DNA of 64,000 bases, taken from NCBI GenBank assembly GCA_052061695.1, contig JBPZEY010000009.1; one strand, 5' to 3'. Below are positions 51,555-59,884 of the stretch, in pieces (positions within the stretch are counted from its first letter, which is position 1; each line of letters begins with the position of its first letter). The position numbers and the translations under genes were made by a program. Under the pieces are notes generated by a model, which did not search any database, was not told the origin of the DNA, and worked only from the letters and a program-made list of their open reading frames with translations. Source of the DNA: Alkalicoccus luteus (GTDB lineage Bacteria; Bacillota; Bacilli; Bacillales; Salisediminibacteriaceae).

Positions 51555-51599
51555 GCTCGGCTTTCGCCTCGATCTGATCCTCCTGAGAAGCCGGTCCTC

Positions 51600-52099
51600 G
51601 CCTCGAAAAGAATGAGCGAGCCTTCCCTTCCTTAAAACATCAAGGATCTGCATAAAGGTAAGTTCTCGCCAAGCTGAAAATAGAAGGGATCCATTTATCG
51701 AACATGCTTATTTATTTGTAAAGTCGGTGCTGTTTACAGTCTATTTTATAGCTTTCAGTGACAACAACTGTATTGACGCTTCACGGTAAATAAGATGGCA
51801 TAGGTGGTTTCATTTATTAGCCTTCATCAGTTTGTCAGATTTATCCTTTACGCTTCAGGTTGGTATTGAATCTTGATTCAGTTCATTACCTCGTTTGTTT
51901 GCCTCCGGCTTCCTTCAACTTACGGGCCGCCCCGGACGCCTTTTTCGTTCGCGAAAGATTCCCATTATCAAGTCCGCAATATCCTTACACCTTCAAGCTG
52001 CCAGACGCTCCGGGCACAAGATTGCTTCATTGAACAATCTCTCTGCAACTTCTTATTAGCGCTATGAATAGACGAGACACGCTCTTATCTGAACAGCCG
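51600..52099. other. gene-free region at the island edge
   Basis: About 500 bases with no ORF preceded by a ribosome binding site. Composition shifts here from the GC-richer core genes to the AT-richer island. No tRNA gene, integrase or direct repeat was recognised that would mark an integration site. Confidence 0.4.
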
Positions 52100-52411
52100 C
52101 TACCAGCACACTTCTCTGATCTCGTAATCATCTGATGAATCCGTGTCTCCAGTGATGCAGGTAAAACATTCTTTTCCTGCGAATGCACTGCCAAGCGCCC
52201 ATATAGTGCTGCCACATGTGCTGCATGTTTCACCATTTTTCTTACTCTTGACCGCTTCTTGAAGCGCTTTTCTGATAGATTCAGGATTACTGTGCGGATT
52301 CGATTGGCTATGTTTCTTGATATACGATTCCATCGAGATAGGCTTCATTTGGTGATATACTCCTTTCTCTATCAGCAGTTGTTCTGCTTGATTGAACTGG
52401 TTACATTTCAT
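52100..52411 (-). CDS. small zinc-ribbon protein coupled to MNT-HEPN module
   Basis: The 103-residue product has a helical N-terminal half and a C-terminal treble-Cys-pair site: C63-x2-C66 (CSTCGS) and C82-x2-C85 (CFTC), spaced as a zinc ribbon. The N-terminus also carries a Cys at position 3. Its ATG overlaps the HEPN stop (ATGA), so it is translationally coupled to the toxin-like gene. It is not a standard part of HepT-MntA modules; it may be a third component, or a passenger. No family is recognised. Confidence 0.65.
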   Translation of the reverse strand: MKCNQFNQAEQLLIEKGVYHQMKPISMESYIKKHSQSNPHSNPESIRKALQEAVKSKKNGETCSTCGSTIWALGSAFAGKECFTCITGDTDSSDDYEIREVCW

Positions 52412-52803
52412 TTAACATGGCGCTTCATACGGTCGGTCCAAGTTCTGAGAAGCTGATAATAGCGAGGGAGGTTTTGCTTAATTTTGAATGCCACCTCTTC
52501 GTTGTACGTATGAACCGTCAGATTACGGTCGTTTACCATTTCCAGTGCTTGAACAGCTTCTTCATCATTGAACAGATGAACCTCTCTGCTGCTGCGAATC
52601 ACACCTTTAGGCGATCCGACGTCTATTCCTTCTACATCATATAAATATTGCTTTGCAGCTTTCCAAGTTGCTTCAAACGTAGATTCAAAACGTTGAATAG
52701 CAGCATCTCTTTCAATTTCACTAAGTGTATCCAGTAGCGCCAGCTGTTCAAAAGAGTTCAGTGCTTTTTCAGCTGATGCTAGTCGCTGATGTAATCTTTC
52801 CAA
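52408..52803 (-). CDS. hepT: HEPN-domain toxin-like protein (HepT / HI0074 family)
   Basis: The 131-residue all-helical HEPN protein is of the nucleotidyltransferase substrate-binding type. The ribonuclease motif R-x4-H-x-Y is intact: R93, H98 and Y100 in RNLTVHTY. In characterised HepT-MntA pairs this motif cleaves RNA, and the Tyr is AMPylated by the antitoxin. The gene overlaps the nucleotidyltransferase gene by 25 bp, as usual. Confidence 0.88.
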   Translation of the reverse strand: MERLHQRLASAEKALNSFEQLALLDTLSEIERDAAIQRFESTFEATWKAAKQYLYDVEGIDVGSPKGVIRSSREVHLFNDEEAVQALEMVNDRNLTVHTYNEEVAFKIKQNLPRYYQLLRTWTDRMKRHVK

Positions 52804-53102
52804 ATAACTCCCTCCTTCTTCACGCGTTCTTTAAACACTGCATTAGTAGTATCCAAGTCAACCACGTCTACTTTATACGGAATAGCTGATTCTTCGATTT
52901 CGTCAAGTAAGCTGTTCCATACGGCAGGTGAAATGGGATCAACTGATTCCACGGCGATGTCAATGTCCGAACTATGCTTTTCCTGCTTACGAGCCCAGGA
53001 GCCGAATAAATAAACGCGCACATTTTCTCCGCTCAGTTGATTCTCTATAATAGAGCGGAGTAATGTCATCATCTCCTTCTTATTGGCAGCTTCCGTTCCC
53101 AT
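52779..53102 (-). CDS. mntA: MNT-type nucleotidyltransferase antitoxin
   Basis: The 107-residue minimal nucleotidyltransferase shows the G-S-x10-D-x-D motif in LFGSWARKQEKHSSDIDIAV (G34, S35, D46, D48) and a third acidic residue in YKVDVVDLD. It should neutralise the HEPN partner by AMPylating its Tyr (type VII toxin-antitoxin). ATG 53102 with AGAGGGTGG upstream is chosen over an earlier GTG. Confidence 0.88.
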   Translation of the reverse strand: MGTEAANKKEMMTLLRSIIENQLSGENVRVYLFGSWARKQEKHSSDIDIAVESVDPISPAVWNSLLDEIEESAIPYKVDVVDLDTTNAVFKERVKKEGVIWKDYISD

Positions 53103-53340
53103 ACAATTCCACCCTCTTTTTTCACACACTATAGCATATTAGCCTTATACTATAATGAATTGGGAGCTGATTTACCAATGAAAACCCTGTTGTAACAAAC
53201 TCTCTTTCTACAAACAACACGACAGCTTTTAAAAGTAAGAATACTAAGATTGAAGTGGGACTTGCTTCTGAATAGTTATCTTCTCTACATTAGTTAGCTC
53301 TATTATTAGCATTTAATATCAAAATTTCATCAATAACTTA

Positions 53341-56300
53341 TCATTTACTCTTTAATTTACCTTTTTCTTTGTAATAAGGACTTAAGTTCATAAACAAATC
53401 TTTCAGTTGCTCCTGTCCTAAATCCGTCTCAGATAAATACTCCAATAGCTCATGTTGTCTAGCCTGCCCTAAACTTAATCGATATAGTTGCATAATTTTC
53501 ATCAGACGCTTGTATTTAACGCCGTCTTTACTCAGTGGGTAAATCGGTACAATACGTTCTATCTTTATGTCTTGTTTTTCTAGCAGCGACCAAAATGGTA
53601 CCAGTTCTGGTGTATGTTCATCTCGCTCTTGGTCGTTAGCTGTTTGAAACATTTCTTGCCATATATCTGACTTGAAAGTGATATTACTATATTTAGTAGC
53701 TAGATTTTGTCGGATGGCTAAACATTTATAGCGATTAATTCTTCCCTCTCTTTGTTCAAGATCTACTGGATTAGAAGGAAGATTCCAATGTGAAATTTTA
53801 CGACAGTAGTAATGGAAATCCAAACCTTCTTGTCCCACAGAGGTCGTCGCAAGTACAAATGGACGCATTGGAGAGTTGAATGCCAACCTTACATTATTTT
53901 TTCTATTATGGGCGGTTTCTTCATTTTTTCTATTGGCAAAACCTACCGCATAATTCGTGCGTATATTCATCGCTTGTTCAATACCATGTTCTCCTTTAAT
54001 CCTTCGCTTGAAGCTTTCTATTGTATCAACTTTGTAACTTGAAGTATGTGTATCAAATGCGGAAACCATCAGCTGGACCAGTTGATTTTGGCGATCATCA
54101 ACCTTTTCAAACCTGAGCCCTGCTTCTTCGATAATCATATGAGAATATTCATCAAGCATTGCTTGGATGTTGCCATCAACATTGTATTTTAAGAGGTTTT
54201 GCCAGTGAGGTACAGTGCATTTCTTATTTCCATATTCCAATTCAATTATTGCAGTTGCCTCTTGCGTATTCATTCTATCTATAAGAGTTTTCGCTAATTG
54301 TACTGCGTGACGAAGTGACTTATTATTAATTTCATCAAACATACGTAAAGTACAAACGGCAGGTGAGCCTAAAACCATATTAACCAATACATCCACTAAA
54401 TCATCTGGTTGCTTTCCTAATTCTATCGTCTTCTCTCCTATGAAAATGGCTTGCAAAACCTCTAAATGCTTAATTAAAACTGACTTATCTTTTACCGAGT
54501 CCTCACTGTTCTCTTCGAGTTCAGATAAGAGATGTTCTTTGTTGAACCAATCCTTTATCAATGCTTCTTCCAGATCAAATAATAGCGGAGCTATATAATA
54601 CCATCTTTTATCTGCGCGATTAGTGAGTGCTGCAGAATTATAATTTACATGATTTAACAGAAATTTTACCTTGTCTTTAATTTCTGCTTTGATCTCGTTC
54701 AATGTAAGCTTTCTGTTTAAAACGTCTACTGGGTCGAACAGCTTGGCTAATGTAATGGAAGGATATAAAAGGGTTAAATGATTCATAGAAGCTGGTCGTC
54801 CATCTTTAATTGAAAACAATAATCTTGGTTGGGGAAACCTGTGTTCAGCAAAATATTTTTGATTTTGTTTCTTCTTTTTTTTCTTTGTTTTCCTGATAAG
54901 TTCGCCAACTGTTGTACGCTCTGCCTCGTAAGACAGCATCGTAGAAATTGCCCGTGGAACCATTTCCCAACCTGAAAAAATAAGCAGTTTTGAAAAATTG
55001 ATTTGGCCAGTATAAGGTCCTCTAAATTCATAATATGGCAAAGAAGGTGGAATCCATAACAAACGTTCTGCATTGTTGGGAAAAGCTACTTTCTTAAGAT
55101 TAGATAGCCTCGCGTTAGTATCAGGTAGTTTTTTATAGTTATTTATATTATCTTTCTTTAACCATAAATATGGTTTATCTATCTGTTGAATATTTTCCGG
55201 ATATTTAACTACAAATTGAGTGATTTTTTGTTTCAATTTGTAATGCTCCATAAATGACATAAGATATGGAGTAGACTTTACATAGTCAACAGGTACTTTG
55301 TTCTTGATCCCTGTATTTTGTAAAAGAAGATCCATATTTATGTAAGATAAAATATCTTCTCTTGTTATTTTCAGTGGAATAACAGAAGCACTTATTAGAT
55401 CACTGGAGCCTTCTACCGCCAATCGTTCAGTTCTTGCAATCCCTTTATATAAACTATCCTCTGCTTCTTGTTTCTTTGCCTGAATAACAGCAACGTCATT
55501 CCCTGTTAACAAGCGCAAGGAATTCGAATAATTAGCCCATACTTCTTTAAAATCTTTTTGTTGTTTTGGGTGATGTTCAAATAGAAATCCAGTTACTTGT
55601 AAAAATTCCTTGTAGTGCTCGTCCTCACCGGTTTCTGCTATTTCTTCCATCGTAGAGTATAACTTATAAGGCGTGGCCGAAAGCAATAAGATCTTCATTT
55701 TTTCTTCATCTGAAAACCTTGAACTGTTAAAAAACTTCCTTGCTAACAAGGCAGTCTCGCTTTCACTATCTGCATTAACTAATTCAGGAAACCGTTGAAA
55801 TTCATCCATAATCACAAGATCAGGATTCATGATATCAACGCTGATTTCTGCCATCATCCTGCGTAGCTTATAGATGATAGAAACAGCGCCCTTTACTCTT
55901 ATACCTTTAATATTTTCTATTTTAATCTTTGTAAGGACTTCCATTAGCTCATCAATAATAGACATATTCTTTTCAAGAAAATCATCTATACGTTTGCATA
56001 TATCATTAATATATTTTTCACGGCCGATCAACTGGCATTGTTCTACACGGCTCTCATATTGATCCTTTGCCGATTTCCACCCCTTTGTTGCTGTGTCCAT
56101 CAACAAAATATCAAGTTCGTTTAAGTAACCTTGTACCAGACTATACCTTTTTAACACAGCGTATATCAGTGATCTCTCTGTTACACTGCCACACCCTGCA
56201 GTCATCGTAAACGACGTAGTAGGAGTTAGAGGAATTAATTGGATGTAATTATCATTTGACGTTATGTTATATTTTTCTTCATATATTTTTAAATGCTGCA

Positions 56301-56622
56301 TAGACAATCTGGTGTCCGAGGAATCTTCCAGTTTGATGTTGTCATCGATTTTCAATTTCTTAATGTTTTGACTAGCAATGCTTTGATTCGAACAGACATA
56401 CACTACTTTAAAAAATTGATTATCAAATCTTTCCTGATAATACCTGGCTAATTTAGACACTACACCTCTAGCAACCATTGTTTTTCCAAGTCCGACTTCA
56501 TCTGCTACGAGTACACGAGTATAGTCATTCGTCATTAAATCGTAGACCCGTTCGACGGTTTCTCTCTGAAAATCTTTAAGCCCTTCAAGTACATCTGCTT
56601 CTTTTTGTTTTAAATTTATCAT
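53341..56622 (-). CDS. SF2 (SNF2/DEAD-like) helicase, putative defence
   Basis: The 1093-residue ATPase shows Walker A VADEVGLGKTMVARG (K47, T48), Walker B LVIMDEFQRF (D273, E274), motif III LLLSATP (about 325) and C-terminal motifs TTSVGQEGLDFH and QREGRINRY (motif VI). A long insertion of about 500 residues separates the two RecA halves, including a Lys-rich segment KTKKKKKKQNQKY. DEFQRF recalls helicases of bacterial defence loci. It is the last gene of a three-gene operon; ATG 56622 overlaps the PLD stop by 4 nt. It probably remodels DNA or RNA for the nuclease-like partner. Confidence 0.85.
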   Translation of the reverse strand: MINLKQKEADVLEGLKDFQRETVERVYDLMTNDYTRVLVADEVGLGKTMVARGVVSKLARYYQERFDNQFFKVVYVCSNQSIASQNIKKLKIDDNIKLEDSSDTRLSMQHLKIYEEKYNITSNDNYIQLIPLTPTTSFTMTAGCGSVTERSLIYAVLKRYSLVQGYLNELDILLMDTATKGWKSAKDQYESRVEQCQLIGREKYINDICKRIDDFLEKNMSIIDELMEVLTKIKIENIKGIRVKGAVSIIYKLRRMMAEISVDIMNPDLVIMDEFQRFPELVNADSESETALLARKFFNSSRFSDEEKMKILLLSATPYKLYSTMEEIAETGEDEHYKEFLQVTGFLFEHHPKQQKDFKEVWANYSNSLRLLTGNDVAVIQAKKQEAEDSLYKGIARTERLAVEGSSDLISASVIPLKITREDILSYINMDLLLQNTGIKNKVPVDYVKSTPYLMSFMEHYKLKQKITQFVVKYPENIQQIDKPYLWLKKDNINNYKKLPDTNARLSNLKKVAFPNNAERLLWIPPSLPYYEFRGPYTGQINFSKLLIFSGWEMVPRAISTMLSYEAERTTVGELIRKTKKKKKKQNQKYFAEHRFPQPRLLFSIKDGRPASMNHLTLLYPSITLAKLFDPVDVLNRKLTLNEIKAEIKDKVKFLLNHVNYNSAALTNRADKRWYYIAPLLFDLEEALIKDWFNKEHLLSELEENSEDSVKDKSVLIKHLEVLQAIFIGEKTIELGKQPDDLVDVLVNMVLGSPAVCTLRMFDEINNKSLRHAVQLAKTLIDRMNTQEATAIIELEYGNKKCTVPHWQNLLKYNVDGNIQAMLDEYSHMIIEEAGLRFEKVDDRQNQLVQLMVSAFDTHTSSYKVDTIESFKRRIKGEHGIEQAMNIRTNYAVGFANRKNEETAHNRKNNVRLAFNSPMRPFVLATTSVGQEGLDFHYYCRKISHWNLPSNPVDLEQREGRINRYKCLAIRQNLATKYSNITFKSDIWQEMFQTANDQERDEHTPELVPFWSLLEKQDIKIERIVPIYPLSKDGVKYKRLMKIMQLYRLSLGQARQHELLEYLSETDLGQEQLKDLFMNLSPYYKEKGKLKSK

Positions 56623-58394
56623 TCATTCACCATCTTTACAGCTTCATTAAATGTTTCATATAAACGATAAAATTCGTTTGGAATGATTTCTCTATCATCA
56701 ATTAATTGAATGACATGATCAATGTCTTTTAGTTTTTCTGGTGCTCTAGCTGCTGCTTGTAGCATATTCTCGTATAATATAGGGTAATTGCCTGCTTTCA
56801 AATCCCAATTTAAAGCGCCTTGTCCCTTTTGTTCTATTTGCTCTACAGCGGATAAAAGAAAGTCATCAGCTAATAAAAAAGCTATATACTGTAAAAAGCT
56901 ATAAGAATTCTTAATTGTTGAACGGTAGATTTCTCGATGACGCTCTGGTGGCAATCCTATTGTCGGTATCTTAATAATCCGTACTATACTCTCTCCGTCC
57001 CCTTCGACTTTTACTTTATAAAATTCTCCAAGTTCGAGAATAGTTAAATCTTTGAACATGGTTTCTTCTTGTATGAAGATCATTTTCTCACTTAGTAAAG
57101 GACCAATCAGGATACTATACTTGCTAGGAATTGCATTAAATGAAAGGTGGAGAGAATAAGTATCCTTCTTTTTTTGGACACTGGCACTTGATCGAATACG
57201 GACCAGCTGTTTAATTACTCTCTGAAGCCTATCCGATATGTCATCTTTTTCTTCCATGTCGTCTTTAGGTAGTTCTTCTATTTTTTCAAAAGGATTATCT
57301 CTGTCATCTTCTCCGAACAGGTTATCCAATAAAGATGTAAGCTTGAAGCCGTATTTCTTATACTGAAGTTTCAATAAAAATTCTATATTTCCATTAAAAG
57401 CGTTCCTAGAACTGTTTGCTGAACCAATATAGATATGATGCTGATTTTTTTTAGTCCTCGCATAGAATTTGGCATGAATATCCTGTAATTGCGGAATTTT
57501 TAATTTGGCGTCGTCTTCGCTAACAGCATCTTCCCCTTCAAGGATTATATCTTTTAAAACATAGACATCAAATATTTTTAAGATTTCTTTTGTTAACTTT
57601 TGCAGCTCAAGCCTTCTTGTTATTAACACTTTTTTTGATGAAGATAATGATTTATTACCTAATTCATTTATAACTTCTTTAGAGATAAAAGGTGAAATTA
57701 CAATCTTCTCATGATAATCTTCAAATATTCCGGATTTCTCCGAATCATATCCCTCTATTCCTAAAGGATGAAATTCAAAATCAGGGATATATTTATTTCC
57801 AGAATCGAAATGAATATAGGGTAGTTCATTTATTATTTTATCAATATGTTCTTTTTTTTCTTTACTCATCGTATAGGGTGTTAAAAACTTTATAAAATCG
57901 ATCAGGGGTTGGTTCTTATCACTCACTTCCTCATACATTTCGCCTTCAACCGCTAAAGCAAGATCCCAACTTCGATCAAAAGTGAGGTTCCTAGTAAGTA
58001 CAAGCAATCGATATAAAAAGTGATTATCACTATTCTCGTATTTTATTAGCCAAATTTTCGGATGAAAGGACATTTCATTTTCTAGGGCGACTTCGAATAC
58101 ACTATCTTCCATAAGTGCAAATAAGGAGTTTTCCTTTTGAGGCACTTTAATCTGTCCCGCTTCACAAAATATTACCATTTGATCTGCGCTTCTTCGAAGT
58201 CCTTCCAACATATAGATAGGGTCTTTTTGGAGCGTATCATCCATTTCTTCAGATAAACTAAGGGCTAATGGGACACCAATCAATGCCTCTAAATCTAATG
58301 AATAAGTAGTACCTATGGCAAAAGACACCTCATATCCAGCAGGAGGCTTTAACATTTCACTATAGTTCAGCCGGTCTTTATCTGGTTTAATCAC
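56619..58394 (-). CDS. phospholipase D-like nuclease-family protein, putative defence
   Basis: The 591-residue protein has two PLD half-sites. H111-P-K113 in SFHPKIWLIKY is followed by TRNLTFDRSWD (N136). H307-A-K309 in DIHAKFYARTKKN is followed by IGSANSSRNAF (N327). Paired HxK motifs form the active site of PLD nucleases such as those in DISARM-type and restriction systems. The C-terminal 200 residues are of unknown fold. GTG 58394 has GGAGGG upstream. It is flanked by a DUF6361 gene and a helicase gene in tight coupling. Confidence 0.85.
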   Translation of the reverse strand: MIKPDKDRLNYSEMLKPPAGYEVSFAIGTTYSLDLEALIGVPLALSLSEEMDDTLQKDPIYMLEGLRRSADQMVIFCEAGQIKVPQKENSLFALMEDSVFEVALENEMSFHPKIWLIKYENSDNHFLYRLLVLTRNLTFDRSWDLALAVEGEMYEEVSDKNQPLIDFIKFLTPYTMSKEKKEHIDKIINELPYIHFDSGNKYIPDFEFHPLGIEGYDSEKSGIFEDYHEKIVISPFISKEVINELGNKSLSSSKKVLITRRLELQKLTKEILKIFDVYVLKDIILEGEDAVSEDDAKLKIPQLQDIHAKFYARTKKNQHHIYIGSANSSRNAFNGNIEFLLKLQYKKYGFKLTSLLDNLFGEDDRDNPFEKIEELPKDDMEEKDDISDRLQRVIKQLVRIRSSASVQKKKDTYSLHLSFNAIPSKYSILIGPLLSEKMIFIQEETMFKDLTILELGEFYKVKVEGDGESIVRIIKIPTIGLPPERHREIYRSTIKNSYSFLQYIAFLLADDFLLSAVEQIEQKGQGALNWDLKAGNYPILYENMLQAAARAPEKLKDIDHVIQLIDDREIIPNEFYRLYETFNEAVKMVNE

Positions 58395-58395
58395 A

Positions 58396-59586
58396 CTATC
58401 CCTCCAAAGCTGTATAGATATCTTTTATTAAAACTCTTGAATTTATGAAGCGGTACTGCAGTTTTTCAGCTCCTAACCAAGTTCCTTTTTCATAGGCATA
58501 GTAATTGGCATTGTTTAACTTCGCACGTTCTTTAGATTTTAATTCAAGCTCTCGCTTGATCAGTAGTTTATCTATTTTCCCTACATCTCTTTTAATTACA
58601 GATTCCTTCCATTCTCTTAAAAATCTTGATAGTAGTGGATTATAAATATTAAGTCGTGTGAGTACTTTCTCTTGTTGAAAATGAGAAAGTTCTTTATTAA
58701 CAAACCGACTGTTCATCCATTCTTTCCATTTTTCCGCAGCTTGCTCATTCCTATTGTTAGAAAGAATGATGTTATAACGAATATTCGCTCCAGAAATAAA
58801 TTCACTAAATTCCCTTGCTAATATGTAGTCCTCACGTAGCTTGCCTTGAAGTTTAAACTGCTCTCCAATCATATCAAAGCTTTCTATTTCTTTAACCTTA
58901 CTTGGATTTTGAGAAAGTAAAAATGCTAACAGACTGCTATCTGATTTGGTTGATTTAATCATACTTTCTTTTAGAAAAGTTGCTTCCGAAAAAGTAAGTT
59001 CCATGTTAAGGGTATCCCTCCAATTCGCTAAAGGAGGGGCACACCCCCAAAAATTACTAACATATTCATTCGCTCCAGAAGTCAAGTCATCTCCACTTTC
59101 ATCACCTAAAGAAAACGCCGCATCTTTTCTCCGTTGCATGGCAACAAAGGTCTTAGCATAGTTTTCTAAAGAAAGATGACCTTTTTTAAATATGCCAAAC
59201 GTTTTAAGACCATTCCAATATATACTTGAAGGTTTTCGTTTCAGCTTCTTGCGCGCTCTTGCTCCAATTACACCTATTTTTTCGTTGCCTGCGAGAATAT
59301 GAATTAAGTCTATTTCTCTGGCACTAAGCTTTTCAAGAAATTGCTTGTGTGAATCGTGATTTTCTCTTTCTAACTCCATCATAAGGTAAGGAACAATAAA
59401 AAAATATTTGGCCCGCGTCTGAATAGTGGACGTGCCTGGAAAGAACAAATCTCCAAATCCATCTCGAATGGCCCCAGTTCCAAGCTCATCGACTGCCCCT
59501 TTGCTAGAAAGTAAATCAAGTACTGCCATTACCTTATTTTTATGTTCACTAGAGTAATCAATCCAACCTAATTGTAAAGAGTTCAC
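58396..59586 (-). CDS. DUF6361 family protein, first gene of putative defence operon
   Basis: The 396-residue protein begins with the DUF6361-like LGWIDYSSEHKNKVMAVLDL and DELGTGAIRDGFGDLFFPGTST, then TRAKYFFIVPYLM. A middle region SIYWNGLKTFGIF may bind nucleic acid, and the C-terminus is Lys-rich (about 330-370). GTG 59586 is selected because AAAGGAG lies 8 nt upstream and the family start then fits; TTG 59604 would place that site inside the frame. No catalytic motif is recognised. The family is found next to PLD and helicase genes, which suggests a sensor or adaptor role. Confidence 0.75.
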   Translation of the reverse strand: MNSLQLGWIDYSSEHKNKVMAVLDLLSSKGAVDELGTGAIRDGFGDLFFPGTSTIQTRAKYFFIVPYLMMELERENHDSHKQFLEKLSAREIDLIHILAGNEKIGVIGARARKKLKRKPSSIYWNGLKTFGIFKKGHLSLENYAKTFVAMQRRKDAAFSLGDESGDDLTSGANEYVSNFWGCAPPLANWRDTLNMELTFSEATFLKESMIKSTKSDSSLLAFLLSQNPSKVKEIESFDMIGEQFKLQGKLREDYILAREFSEFISGANIRYNIILSNNRNEQAAEKWKEWMNSRFVNKELSHFQQEKVLTRLNIYNPLLSRFLREWKESVIKRDVGKIDKLLIKRELELKSKERAKLNNANYYAYEKGTWLGAEKLQYRFINSRVLIKDIYTALEG

Positions 59587-59604
59587 TTGAAGGACTCCTT
59601 TCAA

Positions 59605-59827
59605 ATTTTTGATATGTTGAAATCCTAAATTATTATATAGTTTTATGCTCTTAGTTTAATATTGAGCCTAATTTAGAGGTAATGGATACAATAGATTCTT
59701 GCATTTTTAAAAGGTATTATCGACTTCGAACCTAATTAATTGGCTTCGCAGTATGTATTGCCGTTCGATATATATTCCTGTTTACAGATTAACTTCTATC
59801 TTAACAAAATACATTCTTCTACCAAAC
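59605..59827. other. intergenic region upstream of the defence operon
   Basis: AT-rich DNA that should carry the leftward promoter of the DUF6361 gene. No operator or small RNA was recognised. Its right boundary is the groEL terminator. Confidence 0.4.
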
Positions 59828-59860
59828 AAAAAAAGACAGAAAGGAACGAATTCCTTTCTG
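59828..59860 (-). terminator. intrinsic terminator of groESL
   Basis: CAGAAAGGAA (59837-59846) and TTCCTTTCTG (59851-59860) form a perfect 10-bp stem with a 4-nt loop. On the minus strand TTTTTTT follows. Confidence 0.9.
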
Positions 59861-59884
59861 CCTCTTTATATAAGGGGGCTGGGC

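Noticed and set aside
51600..52099. Attachment site or integrase remnant at the island's left edge
   Set aside because: No tRNA end, direct repeat pair or recombinase motif could be identified by eye.
53341..59586. Assignment of the helicase-PLD operon to DISARM or Mokosh
   Set aside because: No DrmB (DUF1998), methyltransferase or kinase partner is present, and gene order and the DUF6361 component do not fit those systems as I know them.
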